The notes under the pieces are model-generated. The model made no database searches. It was not told where the DNA came from and saw only the letters and a program-made list of their open reading frames with translations. 64,000 nt of DNA from Glandiceps talaboti (lineage: Eukaryota > Hemichordata > Enteropneusta > Spengelidae), in the NCBI RefSeq assembly GCF_964340395.1, contig NC_135571.1:13291046-13355045 (forward strand), read 5' to 3'. Made by a program: the position numbers and the translations under genes. The stretch's first letter is position 1. Each line of letters opens with the position of its first letter. Positions 37,883 to 48,975 of this stretch are shown one piece after another.

Positions 37883-38155
37883 ATGTGTATGTATGTATGT
37901 ATGTATGTATGTATGTATGTATGTATGTATGTATGTATGTATGTATGCACGCACGTACGTGTGTGTATATATATATGTATGTATCATTGTATGTATGTAT
38001 GTATGTATGTATGTATGTATGTATGTATGTATGTACGCACGTACGTGTGTGTGTGTGTGTGTGTCTATGTATGTGTGTTTATGTATGTATGTATGTATGT
38101 ATGTATGTATGTATGCACGCACGTACGTGTGTGTGTGTGTGTGTGTGTGTGTATG

Positions 38156-38187
<32 letters not shown>

Positions 38188-38218
38188 TGTATGTATGTAT
38201 GTATGTATGTATGTATGT
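37883..38218. repeat. (GTAT)n array with repeated GCACGCACGTACGTG inserts
   Basis: GTAT runs alternate with CGCACGTACGTGTGTG blocks at about 37947, 38035 and 38115, showing duplication of a compound unit of about 80-90 bp. Confidence 0.93.
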
Positions 38219-38687
38219 TGACACGTTTTACAAAAGTCTTGAACTAAAACTGTGCCTAAAGGATGGCTCATATCTCACAGCTACCACTTCCCTTGTATTG
38301 CCCCCCTAAAGCTTACTTAATATATTCAATTAATCCCAGAGTACTACCAGTCATAGATTATTTGAGTTATAGTTTGTACATTAACGTTGCCACTCATAAT
38401 ATGATTGGTATCCCAATTCTGCTCCTGACGAGCTCCGTTTACAACACTCTAAATGACTAGCCCTATATTACTTACCCTGTTTACTGTTACACCTCAGTTC
38501 ACTTCTTAGTCGTTGAGGAGCCTGACGTCATATTATACTTTGTTCCAGGAAACGTTGAATATACATTAAGGGGCCTGGAGTACCATGTCACCTGTCAGGT
38601 AAGGTGTTAGAAGCTGGGTCGAGGAACGTAGTTGACTGGCAATTTTATAATAGTGCCTGGACTCAGTTTCATACCCGAAGCCATAAA

Positions 38688-40310
38688 ATGGGTGTTTTGT
38701 CGATACCTCCTATGATTTTCCTGATGATTTTGTTCAATTCCTATTTTACTGATGGGGACCAAACTAGAGTGCTGATTCTTGGAGGTGGTGTAAGTGGTAT
38801 CAAAGCTGCTGAAACGTTACTTGAAAATGGCGTTTCTGACTTTCTAGTCCTCGAGGGAGACGCCCAGATAGGAGGTCGACTGAAATCTATGGATTTCCAT
38901 GGCACAACGATACATCCGGGGGCTAACTGGGTCCATTTTGCAGGCGCTAACGACAACATGATATGGACTTTGAGAAATGAATATGACTTGGTTGGTGTAT
39001 TGTCAGATTTTGAAAACTTTGCAACAAGGTCAGAAAGGGGTGAAGATGTGACGGGTGAAGCAAAGGAAGCAGCTAAAAGACTCTCTTTAACCACTGATAC
39101 GTTGGATAGGCTTTACAAAAAAATTTGCGCAGATGACTGTCTCAGAACCATGTCAGTTCGTTCCGGTCTCCAATATGCAGGCTGGAATCCAACAACAGCT
39201 GTAGAACACGTGATTGAATACTTTCAATATGATGCCGAATTTGCCGACCCGCCAGACTTGACGTCATTAGACAGTGTCTTAGAACTTCTAGATGCAGTCC
39301 CGCAAGCAGACTTTTTCGTGACTGACACCAGAGGTTTTGACCTTTTCCTTCGTGATTCAGCAGAACAGTTTCAGGATAAGATACTGACCAATAAAAAGGT
39401 CAAACTAGTTAACTGGGAGACCAGCAATGATGAGATAACCGTTACTACACAGGACGGTGCAGTATACACTGCAGACTTTGCCTTATGTACATTTAGTATA
39501 GGAGTTCTTGAGAGCAACGAGGTTGAGTTTTTCCCGCCATTACCTGACTGGAAAATGTATGAAATTTTCAAATTTCGAATGGCATGGTTTACGAAAATCT
39601 ACCTGAAGTTTGCTGATGATGTGATTCCATTTTGGGATGGTACAGAATGGGTTTTGATTGCTAGTGCACGGCGGGGATACTATCCCGTGATTGCGACGGC
39701 GCTTGCTGAGAAAAAAATCTTACTTTTGTTAGTCACAGGTGACGAGTCCCGCCGAATTGAAAATCAGCCTGTTGATGATACAAAGTTAGAGGTTATGCAA
39801 ATGTTACGAACTCTTTATGGTGACCTGATCCCAGACCCTGACGACATCTACGTCACAAAGTGGGGTATAGATCATCTTCAGTTGGGTAGCTACAGCAACT
39901 GGCCGTCAGAAGTTACACCTGAATGTTTCGAGAGACTCAAAGCAGCAGTTGGCGGTCGACTTTACTTCGCTGGTGAGGCTACCCATGAGAAATACAATGG
40001 CTATCTACAAGGAGCATATCTTACTGGAAGAGATCGAGCTTCTGAAATCATTGCCTGTCTTGGTGGTCGTGAACCTTCTAAAAAGAAACGTGCTACATCC
40101 GTTGTCAATGATACCGGTGGTCTGACCTGTCCACTTCCTTATAAACCGAAAAACAATATCGAAGGATGCACTTACTCGAAAGCGAACAACTATCGTGTGA
40201 ATGCGTCCATCGATGACGGTTCTTGTAAGTTTGCAGGCGCCCCCAACGTCCAAAGTAGTCATGTACTTTCGTTTGTTTTGATCACGTGGTTAACTTGTTT
40301 CTGCTGGTAG
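38688..40310 (+). CDS. PAO-like: Secreted, probably GPI-anchored polyamine oxidase, intronless
   Basis: A 540-residue open frame without introns. The ATG at 38688 (AAAATGG) is preferred because it directly precedes a signal peptide (MGVLSIPPMIFLMILFNSY); the frame upstream has no ATG. It belongs to the FAD amine oxidase family, which oxidises spermine or spermidine to aldehyde, shorter amine and hydrogen peroxide. The FAD dinucleotide fold is at 28-42 (VLILGGGVSGIKAAE) with the acidic residue in LVLEGDAQIGGRLKS (53-67). HPGANWVHF follows at about 76-84. WFTKIYLKF includes Lys303, matching the active-site lysine of maize PAO (Lys300). The second FAD contact RLYFAGEATHEKYNGYLQGA is at 424-443. 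After the oxidase come a KKKR stretch and a short two-cysteine motif (493-513: GCTY...NNY...DDGSC). The C terminus is hydrophobic (SFVLITWLTCFCW) after a small-residue region, as in GPI signals. The site of action would be the cell surface or outside. Confidence 0.92.
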   Translation: MGVLSIPPMIFLMILFNSYFTDGDQTRVLILGGGVSGIKAAETLLENGVSDFLVLEGDAQIGGRLKSMDFHGTTIHPGANWVHFAGANDNMIWTLRNEYDLVGVLSDFENFATRSERGEDVTGEAKEAAKRLSLTTDTLDRLYKKICADDCLRTMSVRSGLQYAGWNPTTAVEHVIEYFQYDAEFADPPDLTSLDSVLELLDAVPQADFFVTDTRGFDLFLRDSAEQFQDKILTNKKVKLVNWETSNDEITVTTQDGAVYTADFALCTFSIGVLESNEVEFFPPLPDWKMYEIFKFRMAWFTKIYLKFADDVIPFWDGTEWVLIASARRGYYPVIATALAEKKILLLLVTGDESRRIENQPVDDTKLEVMQMLRTLYGDLIPDPDDIYVTKWGIDHLQLGSYSNWPSEVTPECFERLKAAVGGRLYFAGEATHEKYNGYLQGAYLTGRDRASEIIACLGGREPSKKKRATSVVNDTGGLTCPLPYKPKNNIEGCTYSKANNYRVNASIDDGSCKFAGAPNVQSSHVLSFVLITWLTCFCW

Positions 40311-40433
40311 ATTTCTAGTTCCATATTTTGTTGAATCTAGATAACGTTAGTTAGATTTGAAATCAAACAGAGGTGTAAAATGTCGTTTTCTGACAGAGGT
40401 ATAGATAAACTTGGTAGTGAACTGTTATATTGC

Positions 40434-40439
40434 ATTAAA
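40434..40439 (+). terminator. Candidate poly(A) signal of the polyamine oxidase gene
   Basis: ATTAAA 124 bases after the stop codon, the commonest variant of AATAAA. Position is the only support. Confidence 0.35.
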
Positions 40440-40730
40440 ATGTCATTGCAATTCTACTAACGATAACAGTATACTACTTTTAGGCCATATAAATGAAAAC
40501 AAATCGCCATTTTGATTTTTTTTTAAATTTGATATTGTGTATAGTGCCCTTTTGTTAGTGTTACTAGGGTATGACCATGGACACTAGAATGATGGAAACA
40601 AGAAGTGTCCATGCTGTTATTGTTATAGACTATAATCATTTATAAGACATCATTATCATATAACCTTCAGTGATTGGCTTAGATCGTATCACGTGGTGTG
40701 GACTGTTGATTCATAGGTTAGCTTGAACAG

Positions 40731-40837
40731 TGTAGGAGGTTTATTCTATCCATAGTTCCAGATCAGGTATTACGATAACTACAGTAATCCCGTAGTCCTT
40801 TGCATCTGAGCATGCTCATTCTAGATTGCAAGTTGCC
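40731..40837 (-). mobile_element. MITE fragment (copy 3)
   Basis: GTAGGAGGTTTATT through AGATCAGGTATTACGATAAC to GAGCATGCTCATTCTAGATT and GCAAGTTGCC matches the right half of the inverted MITE at 29445-29680. The other half is missing. Confidence 0.7.
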
Positions 40838-41385
40838 TAAATCGTAACACCACAACAATGATGAGTTGGTTGGTCAGTTAACATTTTTTTTTCAAAAGTA
40901 AAAAAAAAAGGTAATAAGTGTATGAGTACATGTTGGTGATACTTTCAATTCATAATTGTGCTTTAATAGTCTGAATAACATAGTAATGACAGTCAAAACG
41001 AAACTTTTAACCACTCGTGTTTTATTAAATTTCCTGAATGTTAGCAATAAACGAGAATGTTAGCTAAGATACGCGCTCATTGAGTGGCAATCGTACTAAT
41101 CCTACCATAGAGGGCGTCAATTTGCCAGCGTGAAGAAATAAAGGGTCGGTCAGGTTACGAGAAACAGAAAAGTAAGTAAGGCTAATTCGTAATGGAATTG
41201 TGTTCTCATATTCTAATTGGAATAGCCTACAGACTCGTCAGATTACAAAACATACAAAACATTATCAGTGCAACACACCACAGGACTTCACAGATTTCAA
41301 CAAAAAGTTTGAAAAGACGACGAGTTCAGGATGAAAACGGTTTGCGATCCATTACTGTGTTAGTTCTTGTAGTAGACGAGACTTA

Positions 41386-41625
41386 GCACCACAGTCACCT
41401 GTGAACTAATATTCTATTCCAGAATGGTATTATTCTAGTCTAGGATGACCATAATACTAAATAATGACGTCATTAAAATCGGAACAGTAACCGGTAACGG
41501 TATTTTTTCTTTTGAAATATTGTATATACCTAATGACGTCATTATTTAGTATTGTGGTCATCCTAAACTAGAATATTACCATTCTGGAATAGAATATTAG
41601 CTCACAAGTGACTGTGCTTAGCACT
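41386..41625. mobile_element. Foldback element (MITE-like) with arms of about 90 bp
   Basis: The left arm (41386-41476: ACAGTCACCTGTGAACTAAT, ATTCTATTCCAGAATGG, AATAATGACGTCATT) is the reverse complement of the right arm (41531-41622) with a few differences. The loop is about 55 bp. No coding capacity. A single arm of the same family is at 54085-54150. Confidence 0.85.
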
Positions 41626-42555
41626 GAGTTAGAGTCACGGCACCAACGTATACATTTTAGCTAATGGATCCCAAACTATTTGTATCCTGAATTTGCCCTA
41701 TACCATACCGCAGACAAGTTAACCTTCTTACCGTCCAAGGAAGCAAGATTTTTTAAGATCAACTGTTCGTGAATTTTATATTATTTTATATTTTGGGAGC
41801 AAAATTCTCCTACAATTTGACAATCTAAGAGTAGAGTAAAATAGATGTACGTATTGTATTGAATTGAATTGAAAATGGAAATGTATTTCACCAGATAATC
41901 ACAGAATTCTAGCGAGGGTCATGGAAATAGTTCCAGAGGAACCAATCAAAGACCGTGTACCAAAACGTTCATGAACAAAAATACATCTGTGAATAGTGAT
42001 GAAGATTATGTTGGTGGTAAAATGATAGAAATAGACTGTACAGAAACTCTCTCGATGTAGCAAAAATAAATAAATAAATAAATAAATAAATAAACAGCAT
42101 ATGCATCCAGAAAGGAAGTTATTGAGGCAAGTTAAAGGGTCAGGAAGATGTAGTTATTCCCTAAAAAAACACTGTTTAAGTTTCACCTTAAATATTTGTC
42201 TATTGTTGGTCTTTCTTATTCAGTGTTGTGGGCACAGAATTCCAGATTTGGATACCTGCATGTTTAAAATTGCGTTGGTTAATTGTGTTTGCTTTTGGAA
42301 TCGACAGGTTATCATTGATTGTAGCTCTGGTCGGATAGCTATGGGACAAAGGGTTAGTACTGTAGTGGTCGATAGTTTGTATATAGCCATCTTATTTAAA
42401 TTAACGTCAAAATATTAACATGATATGCAATTTTAAAGTTTACGGAGTTTGTGAATGTCCAGGTGACGTTGAGTTGACGTAGCAAAAAGTTGAATTTTTT
42501 ATGCCAAACGTTAATCTTAAGCATTTCAACTAGTAAATTCACGAATGCCATGTTT

Positions 42556-42760
42556 AATTTTTTTTTTATCAATAATCTTTATTCGTCCAAATAAATTCGG
42601 AAATTTGTTGAATGGTCGCCACAAGAACAGCGCCCTAGTGTTGAAGACGCAGGAAGAAACCCGAGTACCCGTACGAGCTAAGCGCTCGGCCACCGACAAC
42701 CCATAATGTCGCCGAAAGCTTACTGGCGTCGCGTCCCCGGGTGCCTGTAGTTGGCTAGGC
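42556..42760 (-). mobile_element. Poly(A)-tailed retroposed segment, possibly a tRNA-derived SINE
   Basis: On the minus strand the segment ends GGACGAATAAAGATTATTGA followed by nine A: a poly(A) tail with AATAAA ten bases before it. Towards the other end GTCGGTGGCCGAGCGCTTAG resembles the A-box half of a Leu/Ser-type tRNA (GGCCGAG core), with a weak B-box-like GGTTTCTTCC 20 bases on. The 5' boundary is uncertain. A processed transcript end of another kind would look similar. Confidence 0.45.
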
Positions 42761-44280
42761 TGGACTCAGCGTACCTCATGACTTGAGAAAGTCGGATTTT
42801 TCCCTGCTTTTCAGGTCCAGATATCCCGTTTATTATTGGAAGCACGTTTTTCACATGGCAGTCTGTTGCTGAGGGGCGGAGCAGTCTTGGTCACATGGTC
42901 AGGTAGCTATAGCAACACTTTTCTCCCATAATGCTCTCTCTCGCTGGACACCGTGTAGTCAACATCGTGTCCAACATACTCTTGACATAATCTCTTGGTT
43001 TACCGTCATTTTCACTTCTTTTCTGTTAAAACCTACTTCTTCCTTTAGGGAAACGTTTTCTTGTGCGCCTTTCTGCAAGGTTGGGTTGTTGGTTTCACGA
43101 ATTGGTCGTGATATTTCCAATTTCTTGGGTTGGCTTGTATCGTGGTCTAGAGGCGCTGGCAATGGCGAACATGTCTCTACCCAGTTTTATAGTGTATGTT
43201 CTGTCATACACAAAGTCATTGAAACAGCTTGGTGCACAGTATAAGCTGAATATCCCACAATTCTCTGATTTGTACACTCGGACATTGACCACTTCATTTT
43301 CAAGCAAATCTCACTAGTGTACACGGTTTGTGAAAACATTTTCCACATTTTCAAACCACACAATTATTACTGGCGTGAGTTTCTGAATACCGATTTTTAC
43401 CAATACAGATATCAGTGACTTTTGATGGAAGGAGAAAGCTATTTCTGAAATAACCGACTGTATCGAAAGCGTACAGAATATTGACAGTGGAACTAAGGGA
43501 AAAAGTTGCACCTGTTATGACTCCAATGAGGATATTGATTTTTTTTAAAGTGTGCAACAAAAGAAATTTACATGTTAAAACTCTTTACAGATCAACTATC
43601 TAAGTTGATGATTATTTGACGTTGTGAAGTATTTAATTTACAGCACGTGTAAAATTTAGCTGTTGGATATCTGTTTGCAAAATTTGTAACTTTCCTTCTA
43701 ATTTTTAAGCATCCTTGTTCGATCTAATTTCCTAAAATTACTTTTTCCTTCCCGGCCACATAAAATCACTGAAATCAGAACCAATGTAAATGGGTAGTCA
43801 GAAACTCATCAGTAACGATTCTACGGTTTGGAAATTTCAGAGATATTTCCACAATACCCTGTACACTGGTGAGAATTGTTTCAAATTGAAAGAGCCAATC
43901 CAAATCAGAGGATTGTGATTATCATATATTCAGCATACTGTGTGATGTAACGTAGAGGGTTTTTCACGCTTATCAAAGGCTTGCTAACGCTACCACTTAT
44001 TAGCTTTCCCAGGCATTCTACCCATAGACCCTCCACCTGCATGGAGGGTCTATGTTCTACTCTAGTGTTTTAGGTGTTAAATAACAGAGTTTTTCGTGTC
44101 ACAATACTTTAATTTTCAACTTTAATTTACCTGGACAAATCTTCCATTATATTGTTGTATAGTGAAATAAGTTATAATTCGAGTTATGTCTTTACATTCA
44201 TCGTTCGTTTTCGTATTAAAAAAGACAAAAAGTGGCTTTATTAACATTTTCTGATTTGAGTTGACGTTAACCATCCAATG

Positions 44281-44516
44281 GGGAACTTGCAATCCAGACT
44301 GAGCATGCTCAGACGCAAAGGACTATGGGATTTTCTGTGGTTATCGTAATACCTAATCTGGAGCTACCGATAAAAAATAAACTCCCACAATGGTCAGGGT
44401 AACTATGAATTGATTATTCGTGGTTGCGAACAATGTAACAGTATATTGTTTACAATAGTATTTATTATCACATTTCCCATGATGCAACATTCAACATGAC
44501 GGGTTTGCAAGTTCCC
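44281..44516 (+). mobile_element. MITE copy 4, complete
   Basis: It begins GGGAACTTGCAATCCAGACT and ends GACGGGTTTGCAAGTTCCC. Both termini are intact, and the inside matches the copies at 14871 and 29445. This is the best copy for defining the ends. Confidence 0.82.
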
Positions 44517-44673
44517 TATTTACACACTATTTCATGACTCTGTAGTCGCGGAGATACTACCAAAGGCGAAATACATAATACAATTTAATGGATACACATA
44601 CGATTTTTACGAGCGATACAATATTAGAAGTAATTGGATATGAGACCCTTATCAATGCTGACCAGTCATCTCC

Positions 44674-44966
44674 ACCGAGTGTAGACTCTCTTACAGTCCT
44701 CAGAGCTTCGCATCACTAAAATGTGGTTTGTTTTGTACTGTGCGCCCTCATCGATCACACATGGCTAACCTTTCATTGATGTGTTAGTGCGACGCTCGAG
44801 CTTCCCCTAACACGTTAACGAAAGGTTAACCCTATGGACGGTGATAGATAAGGGCGCACAGTACAAGGATATTGAAGTACAATTATTGAGTAGATATCAG
44901 TACATACAAAACAACCCATATTTTAGCGATGCAAGGTCTGTACTAACAGAGTCTACGCCGAGTGAT
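44674..44966. mobile_element. Foldback element with GTACTGTGCGCCCT arms
   Basis: The left side (GTGTAGACTCT, GCATCACTAAAAT, GTTTTGTACTGTGCGCCCTC) is mirrored on the right (AAGGGCGCACAGTACAA, TACAAAACAACCCATATTTT, AGAGTCTACGCCGAG). The right arm has about 45 extra bases (GATATTGAAGTACAATTATT and on) that the left lacks. The central part contains CTAACCTTTCATTGATGTGT against ACGTTAACGAAAGGTTAAC. A partial relative is at 59508-59640. Confidence 0.75.
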
Positions 44967-45794
44967 ACAATAGCAGCACACAATAGTCAGGTACTAAGAC
45001 ATACATGAAGAAAGTGAAGTTTTGATGAAGCCACACACGATTACTCAACATCCACATTTTACTTCCAGTAAAATAAGCATAACTAAGAAATACAAAAAAC
45101 TTCACTACAAAACACAGCTCAACTTCCCATAGATAGTGTAGTTCCTGACGACCGTGTACCGATTTTACATAACGTTATCTTTACACAACGTTATCTTCAC
45201 ACATTCGTCAGGAACTAGACTAAGAGAAACAGTAAATTATTAGGAACCAAAACTTTTAACGTTTACAACAAATATCGAAACTGTGAGTTACAAACGAAAG
45301 AAAACATTAATGGTTCTCATAAAATCCAAGCTTCAATGGAAGAAAAATATTTTAAACCATAACTTTTAAACGAAAAAAGCACTTCTAGAACACAAGGGAA
45401 TGAACTTTTCACCATGCTAGGTCTACGGCATCCAACCGTCTCGCTGCCAGATGCAGGCAGACGTCGCCGGGTCCAATTCGTGTACCTTACAGGCAGTGAC
45501 GACACAAATTCTGGCAGCTGAGTCGAAGACCAGATCTGCCAACACTAACAGTATCGGATGATGTGTCCATCGATCATTTCCATGTCAACATCAGCTAAAA
45601 TAACAGATTCCAACTTTGTTTGTTTAATCGCTGATATTTTACATGTACCACTCCGTACCGTGTCCTGGCACACTATCTTAATATGAAATGTGACCTGACC
45701 AACATTGTCTAACAAAACTGACACAGATGTTCCCTACGTGGGAAAGAATAATGTTTAAATCTGAAATTCTGCACATAAAATGGTAGATATTGTA

Positions 45795-45990
45795 ATGTCA
45801 AAAAAAAAACTATTACATACCTAAAACAACGTATACAACAACTTGTATTGCTTAAAAGGTGTGATAAAAACGTCCACATTTCTCACTTATCAAAATGAGA
45901 CTAACTTTATTTGAATAAACTTTAATCTGGTATCTACATGCTAAAATTAATCGTTAAACGTATGACTAGTGTGGTGGTCGTTTTTAGCGC
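45795..45990 (+). repeat. Dispersed repeat, copy 1
   Basis: About 190 bp with CTATTACATAC, GTCCACATTTCTCACTTATC and ATTTGAATAAACTTTA, matching 62281-62465 in the same orientation at high identity. No coding capacity; family unknown. Confidence 0.8.
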
Positions 45991-46031
45991 AACTGAACTT
46001 TTAGGTTCAGTAGTGCTATAGGCATGGAAAA

Positions 46032-46075
<44 letters not shown>

Positions 46076-47074
46076 GTGTAAACAATTTAAACCCAAAAAC
46101 CGCTGGAGTGATTGCCTTGGTATTTGGTGGGTGAGATTGCCCGTCTACTGCAGTAGGTCTGTAGATAGTTTATCGCTAAACTAAAAAGTATATATGGAAA
46201 TCATGCTATTGAGGATTGATGTGATGTCTCAACATGTTAGAAAGTGACAAGGCACATGTAGTGACAGTCTAGACAGGATAATGATTATTGGTAGTTTTCC
46301 AATTATAATTAATGCCCTGATGAGAAAGCAAGTGTTTAGTTTGAGAAGACGACTTTCAGTAAGTTGTAACAGCATAATTAGATGTACATGTGATTTACTG
46401 TATTTCAGATCCCATATGGTGGAATTATGGGACAAGTTACTTTTTGTTTAATTTATATGTTAAGATTCTTAGATTTAAGAACATCAGTCATGTAGCTTTT
46501 CTGTAACATATATTTATATGGACGTCGTTGTCCGAATTAAAGTCTATAATAATAATAAATTGTAGTAAATACATTTTTTTCAATTACTTAATCACTGGTC
46601 GCTATTTTTTCTGTGTTTTTTTATTATGAAAATGTGGTTATTGACATTGTCATGCAAAAACCTAATAAAGATAATCTTTTCTCCTACCTATGAGCACTTT
46701 TAATTGAAATGGCCATCTTGAGTGTTTCTTTAAATTTCTTCTGGTGACACAATACACCTGGTACTGCGACTGTGACTATAGAGGTTTAGTTTGCGGTCAG
46801 ATAAATGATTACAATCAAGGTGTATCATTTTATTTTATGACCTTACATTGAAATTATACATACTTGTTTCTTGTTTTTCTTCTGAGAAATCCGATCACTC
46901 AGAAAGTTGTGTATTAAAAGCAATTATATGGCGCTGGACGATTGGCTAAGTAAGTGTAACTTTTTTCTATGGTGTAACTTTGCATAGATGAGTATTAAAA
47001 GGCTGTAAATATGGTGAATATAACACCATTAGGGTATAGGCCAACGAAGCTGGTACTTGGAATATGTACATGCC

Positions 47075-47530
47075 AGCTATGGTACATGACTGAGAACACC
47101 AGTAACAGGGATGTGAACAGATGGGCTCCTAGAGTGTGTGCTGCGGATAGCTATATGGCACATAGATGTGAGAATAGCTGTAACGGGGATGTGAACAAAA
47201 GGACTGCTACAGTGTATGCTGTACACAGCTATGGTACAGTATGGCTGTGAGAATAGCTTTAACGGGGATGTGAACAAAAGGATTGCAACGGGCGGTATGC
47301 AGTACAGCTATGGCACATAACTATGAGCATAGCTGGAACGGGGATAAGAGTACGATTTCAACAAAGTTGGTACATGGATGTGTAGGTGTGCTGTGCACAG
47401 CTATGGTACTGAGGTGAACAAAACAATCATGGCACAGAGGTTGTATGCACATCCATGGAACAGGTATATTTTTCACAGGAATGTAGCAGAGCTGTGAAAA
47501 ATATACCCTGTAACGGGGATATGGGGTACA
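47075..47530 (+). repeat. Degenerate tandem repeat of about 75-80 bp, 5 copies
   Basis: CAGCTATGG(T/C)ACA, GAGAATAGCTGTAACGGGGA and TGTGAACAAAAGGA recur irregularly. The short open frame at 47011-47250 is a by-product of this repeat. Confidence 0.8.
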
Positions 47531-48121
47531 TAGTTGTGCTCCTCTTCTTACCACTAGGATGTACAAGGTTCCATGTGTATACAATATATTGATATCTAGA
47601 TAAATCGTTGCCTATTTTTTACACAAAAAGTGACGTTCTTTGCATAACAGGTTACTTTGGTATCAGTTAAGAGAATTTGTGGTAATACAAAATTCACCCT
47701 GTGTGTCCTTCAGTAGTCTCTATGTGCGATTGTGTTCGTATGTGGGTGCATGGGTTCTGTGAGCTTCATAATTGAGAAAGTTCGATGACATTTTAAGAGT
47801 GTCTGCTCCAGTCTCAGGTTTTTGGGATGCACACTAGATGTGTGTACCACACGTTATCACCTTGCCAAACTATACTGTTGACTTAGTGAGTATTGATAAT
47901 ATGAAATCACTTCTTACCTTGCCCTACACGTATTCTATAGTGTTTGACATGTACAGGTAAAATATTAACTACAAGTAGGTGTACATTTGATATCTTATCC
48001 AACTGTTCACATTTTACTCCTGTAAGATCCACTCCTCTCCTCTCCTCACATCACAACTGGCAATTCACTACATTGTTACGTTGTCAGCAATGATTTCAAA
48101 AAAGTGTGTTCTGATATTACG

Positions 48122-48150
48122 GACCTTAACCCTAACCCTAACTCTAACCG
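48122..48150. repeat. Short interstitial telomere-like motif
   Basis: TTAACCCTAACCCTAACTCT is about four units of CCCTAA (TTAGGG on the other strand). It is too short to mark a fusion site but fits an animal with TTAGGG telomeres. Confidence 0.6.
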
Positions 48151-48433
48151 ATGTGGCAGCAGTGGGATATGTAAATCACAAAATGATGCAAAGTTAGACA
48201 ATACATTGAGACAAAATAAAATATGATCCTCACCTAATTCCCCCCCCCCACCTGTAATTACTGAATTGTGTCCCTAATTGCAAGCCAACATCGTAGCTGC
48301 ACTGTGACATAAATTGCGTGGAATAGAATGTGTGTCTGGACGAGTCATCGATGTCCTGTGTGATTTGAGTCTTGTGTGTGTTCTTTCTTCTTTTCTCCAA
48401 TGCTTGTTATCCAATCTCATGCATGCTGTACTT

Positions 48434-48560
48434 CAATCTGATTAAAATCCGATGTAGATGTCGGCTAATCGTTTATTGCTATTTTGACTTAGTTTAATAT
48501 TTTGCCTGAATTGACCTTCGTGGTGCATGTTTACGTTTTTATCCTGATCGCCAGATTGGC
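48434..48560 (+). repeat. Dispersed repeat shared with 57.7 kb
   Basis: CAATCTGATTAAAATCCGAT, GTAGATGTCGGCTAATCGTT and TTGCCTGAATTGACCTTC match the tandem pair at 57712-57958 over about 120 bp. Confidence 0.85.
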
Positions 48561-48756
48561 TGTACTTAAAAATCTCGGCTTTCGCGACAGTATCTCGGCG
48601 TTTCTACTTGCAAAGTTGTACATGAATTCAGACTGCATTCAGAAATAATGAAAAATAATGCAGAAGGGGTGAATGACATTTTATATATAAGTTACGAGCA
48701 ATGAACCGCGAGTACCGGAATTTGTTGTAAGTTTGTCAAATTCAGGTGCTAGGTTA

Positions 48757-48975
48757 GACTGTCGACAGTCGCTCACGCCTTTTTTCCCTACGTTTTATCT
48801 AAACTTAAGTCGTCGCCGCGCTCCGATCCGGCCGAACACTACTATAATCGCATACTCAGTTTCGGTCCTCGATATCAGTATGCGATTATAGTAGTATTGC
48901 GCTGGATCGGAGCGCCACAAATAAATAGATAAAATAGATAAAGGCGCTAGCGACTGTCGACAGTCTAGTGCTAGG
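48757..48975. mobile_element. Long imperfect hairpin with GACTGTCGACAGTC ends
   Basis: The ends AGACTGTCGACAGTCGCT and AGCGACTGTCGACAGTCT are inverted repeats and each is itself a 14-bp palindrome. Inside, CGCTCCGATCC and ACTACTATAATCGCATACT pair with AGTATGCGATTATAGTAGT and GGATCGGAGCG. About 215 bp in all, no coding capacity: a foldback or MITE-type element. Confidence 0.8.

Larger units (their letters stand above)
36129..38687. other. Intergenic region between MS4A-like gene 3 and polyamine oxidase
   Basis: The left part holds the 3' flank of MS4A-like gene 3. Two tandem arrays follow (37259-37520 and 37883-38218). Just before the oxidase, CTGTCAG|GTAAGG at about 38598 is a strong splice-donor-like site, but the coding region that follows has no intron. 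No other gene is recognised. Confidence 0.5.
40838..44280. other. Gene-poor region with repeats
   Basis: It contains a foldback element (41386-41625), an AAAT microsatellite (42063-42093), a poly(A)-tailed retroposed segment (42556-42760), and a segment at 42790-43560 with several short open stretches on the minus strand that I cannot assign. A short perfect hairpin at 44019-44052 is built from CATAGACCCTCCA and TGGAGGGTCTATG. No gene is recognised. Confidence 0.5.

Noticed and set aside
42790-43560. Minus-strand open stretches with a CGKCFHKPC-like cysteine cluster
   Set aside because: The pieces lie in different frames and match no family I know; they could be remnants of a gene or element, but nothing decisive is visible.
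48122-48150. Interstitial telomere or chromosome fusion site
   Set aside because: Only about four CCCTAA units with one mismatch; such short runs arise by chance or repair.
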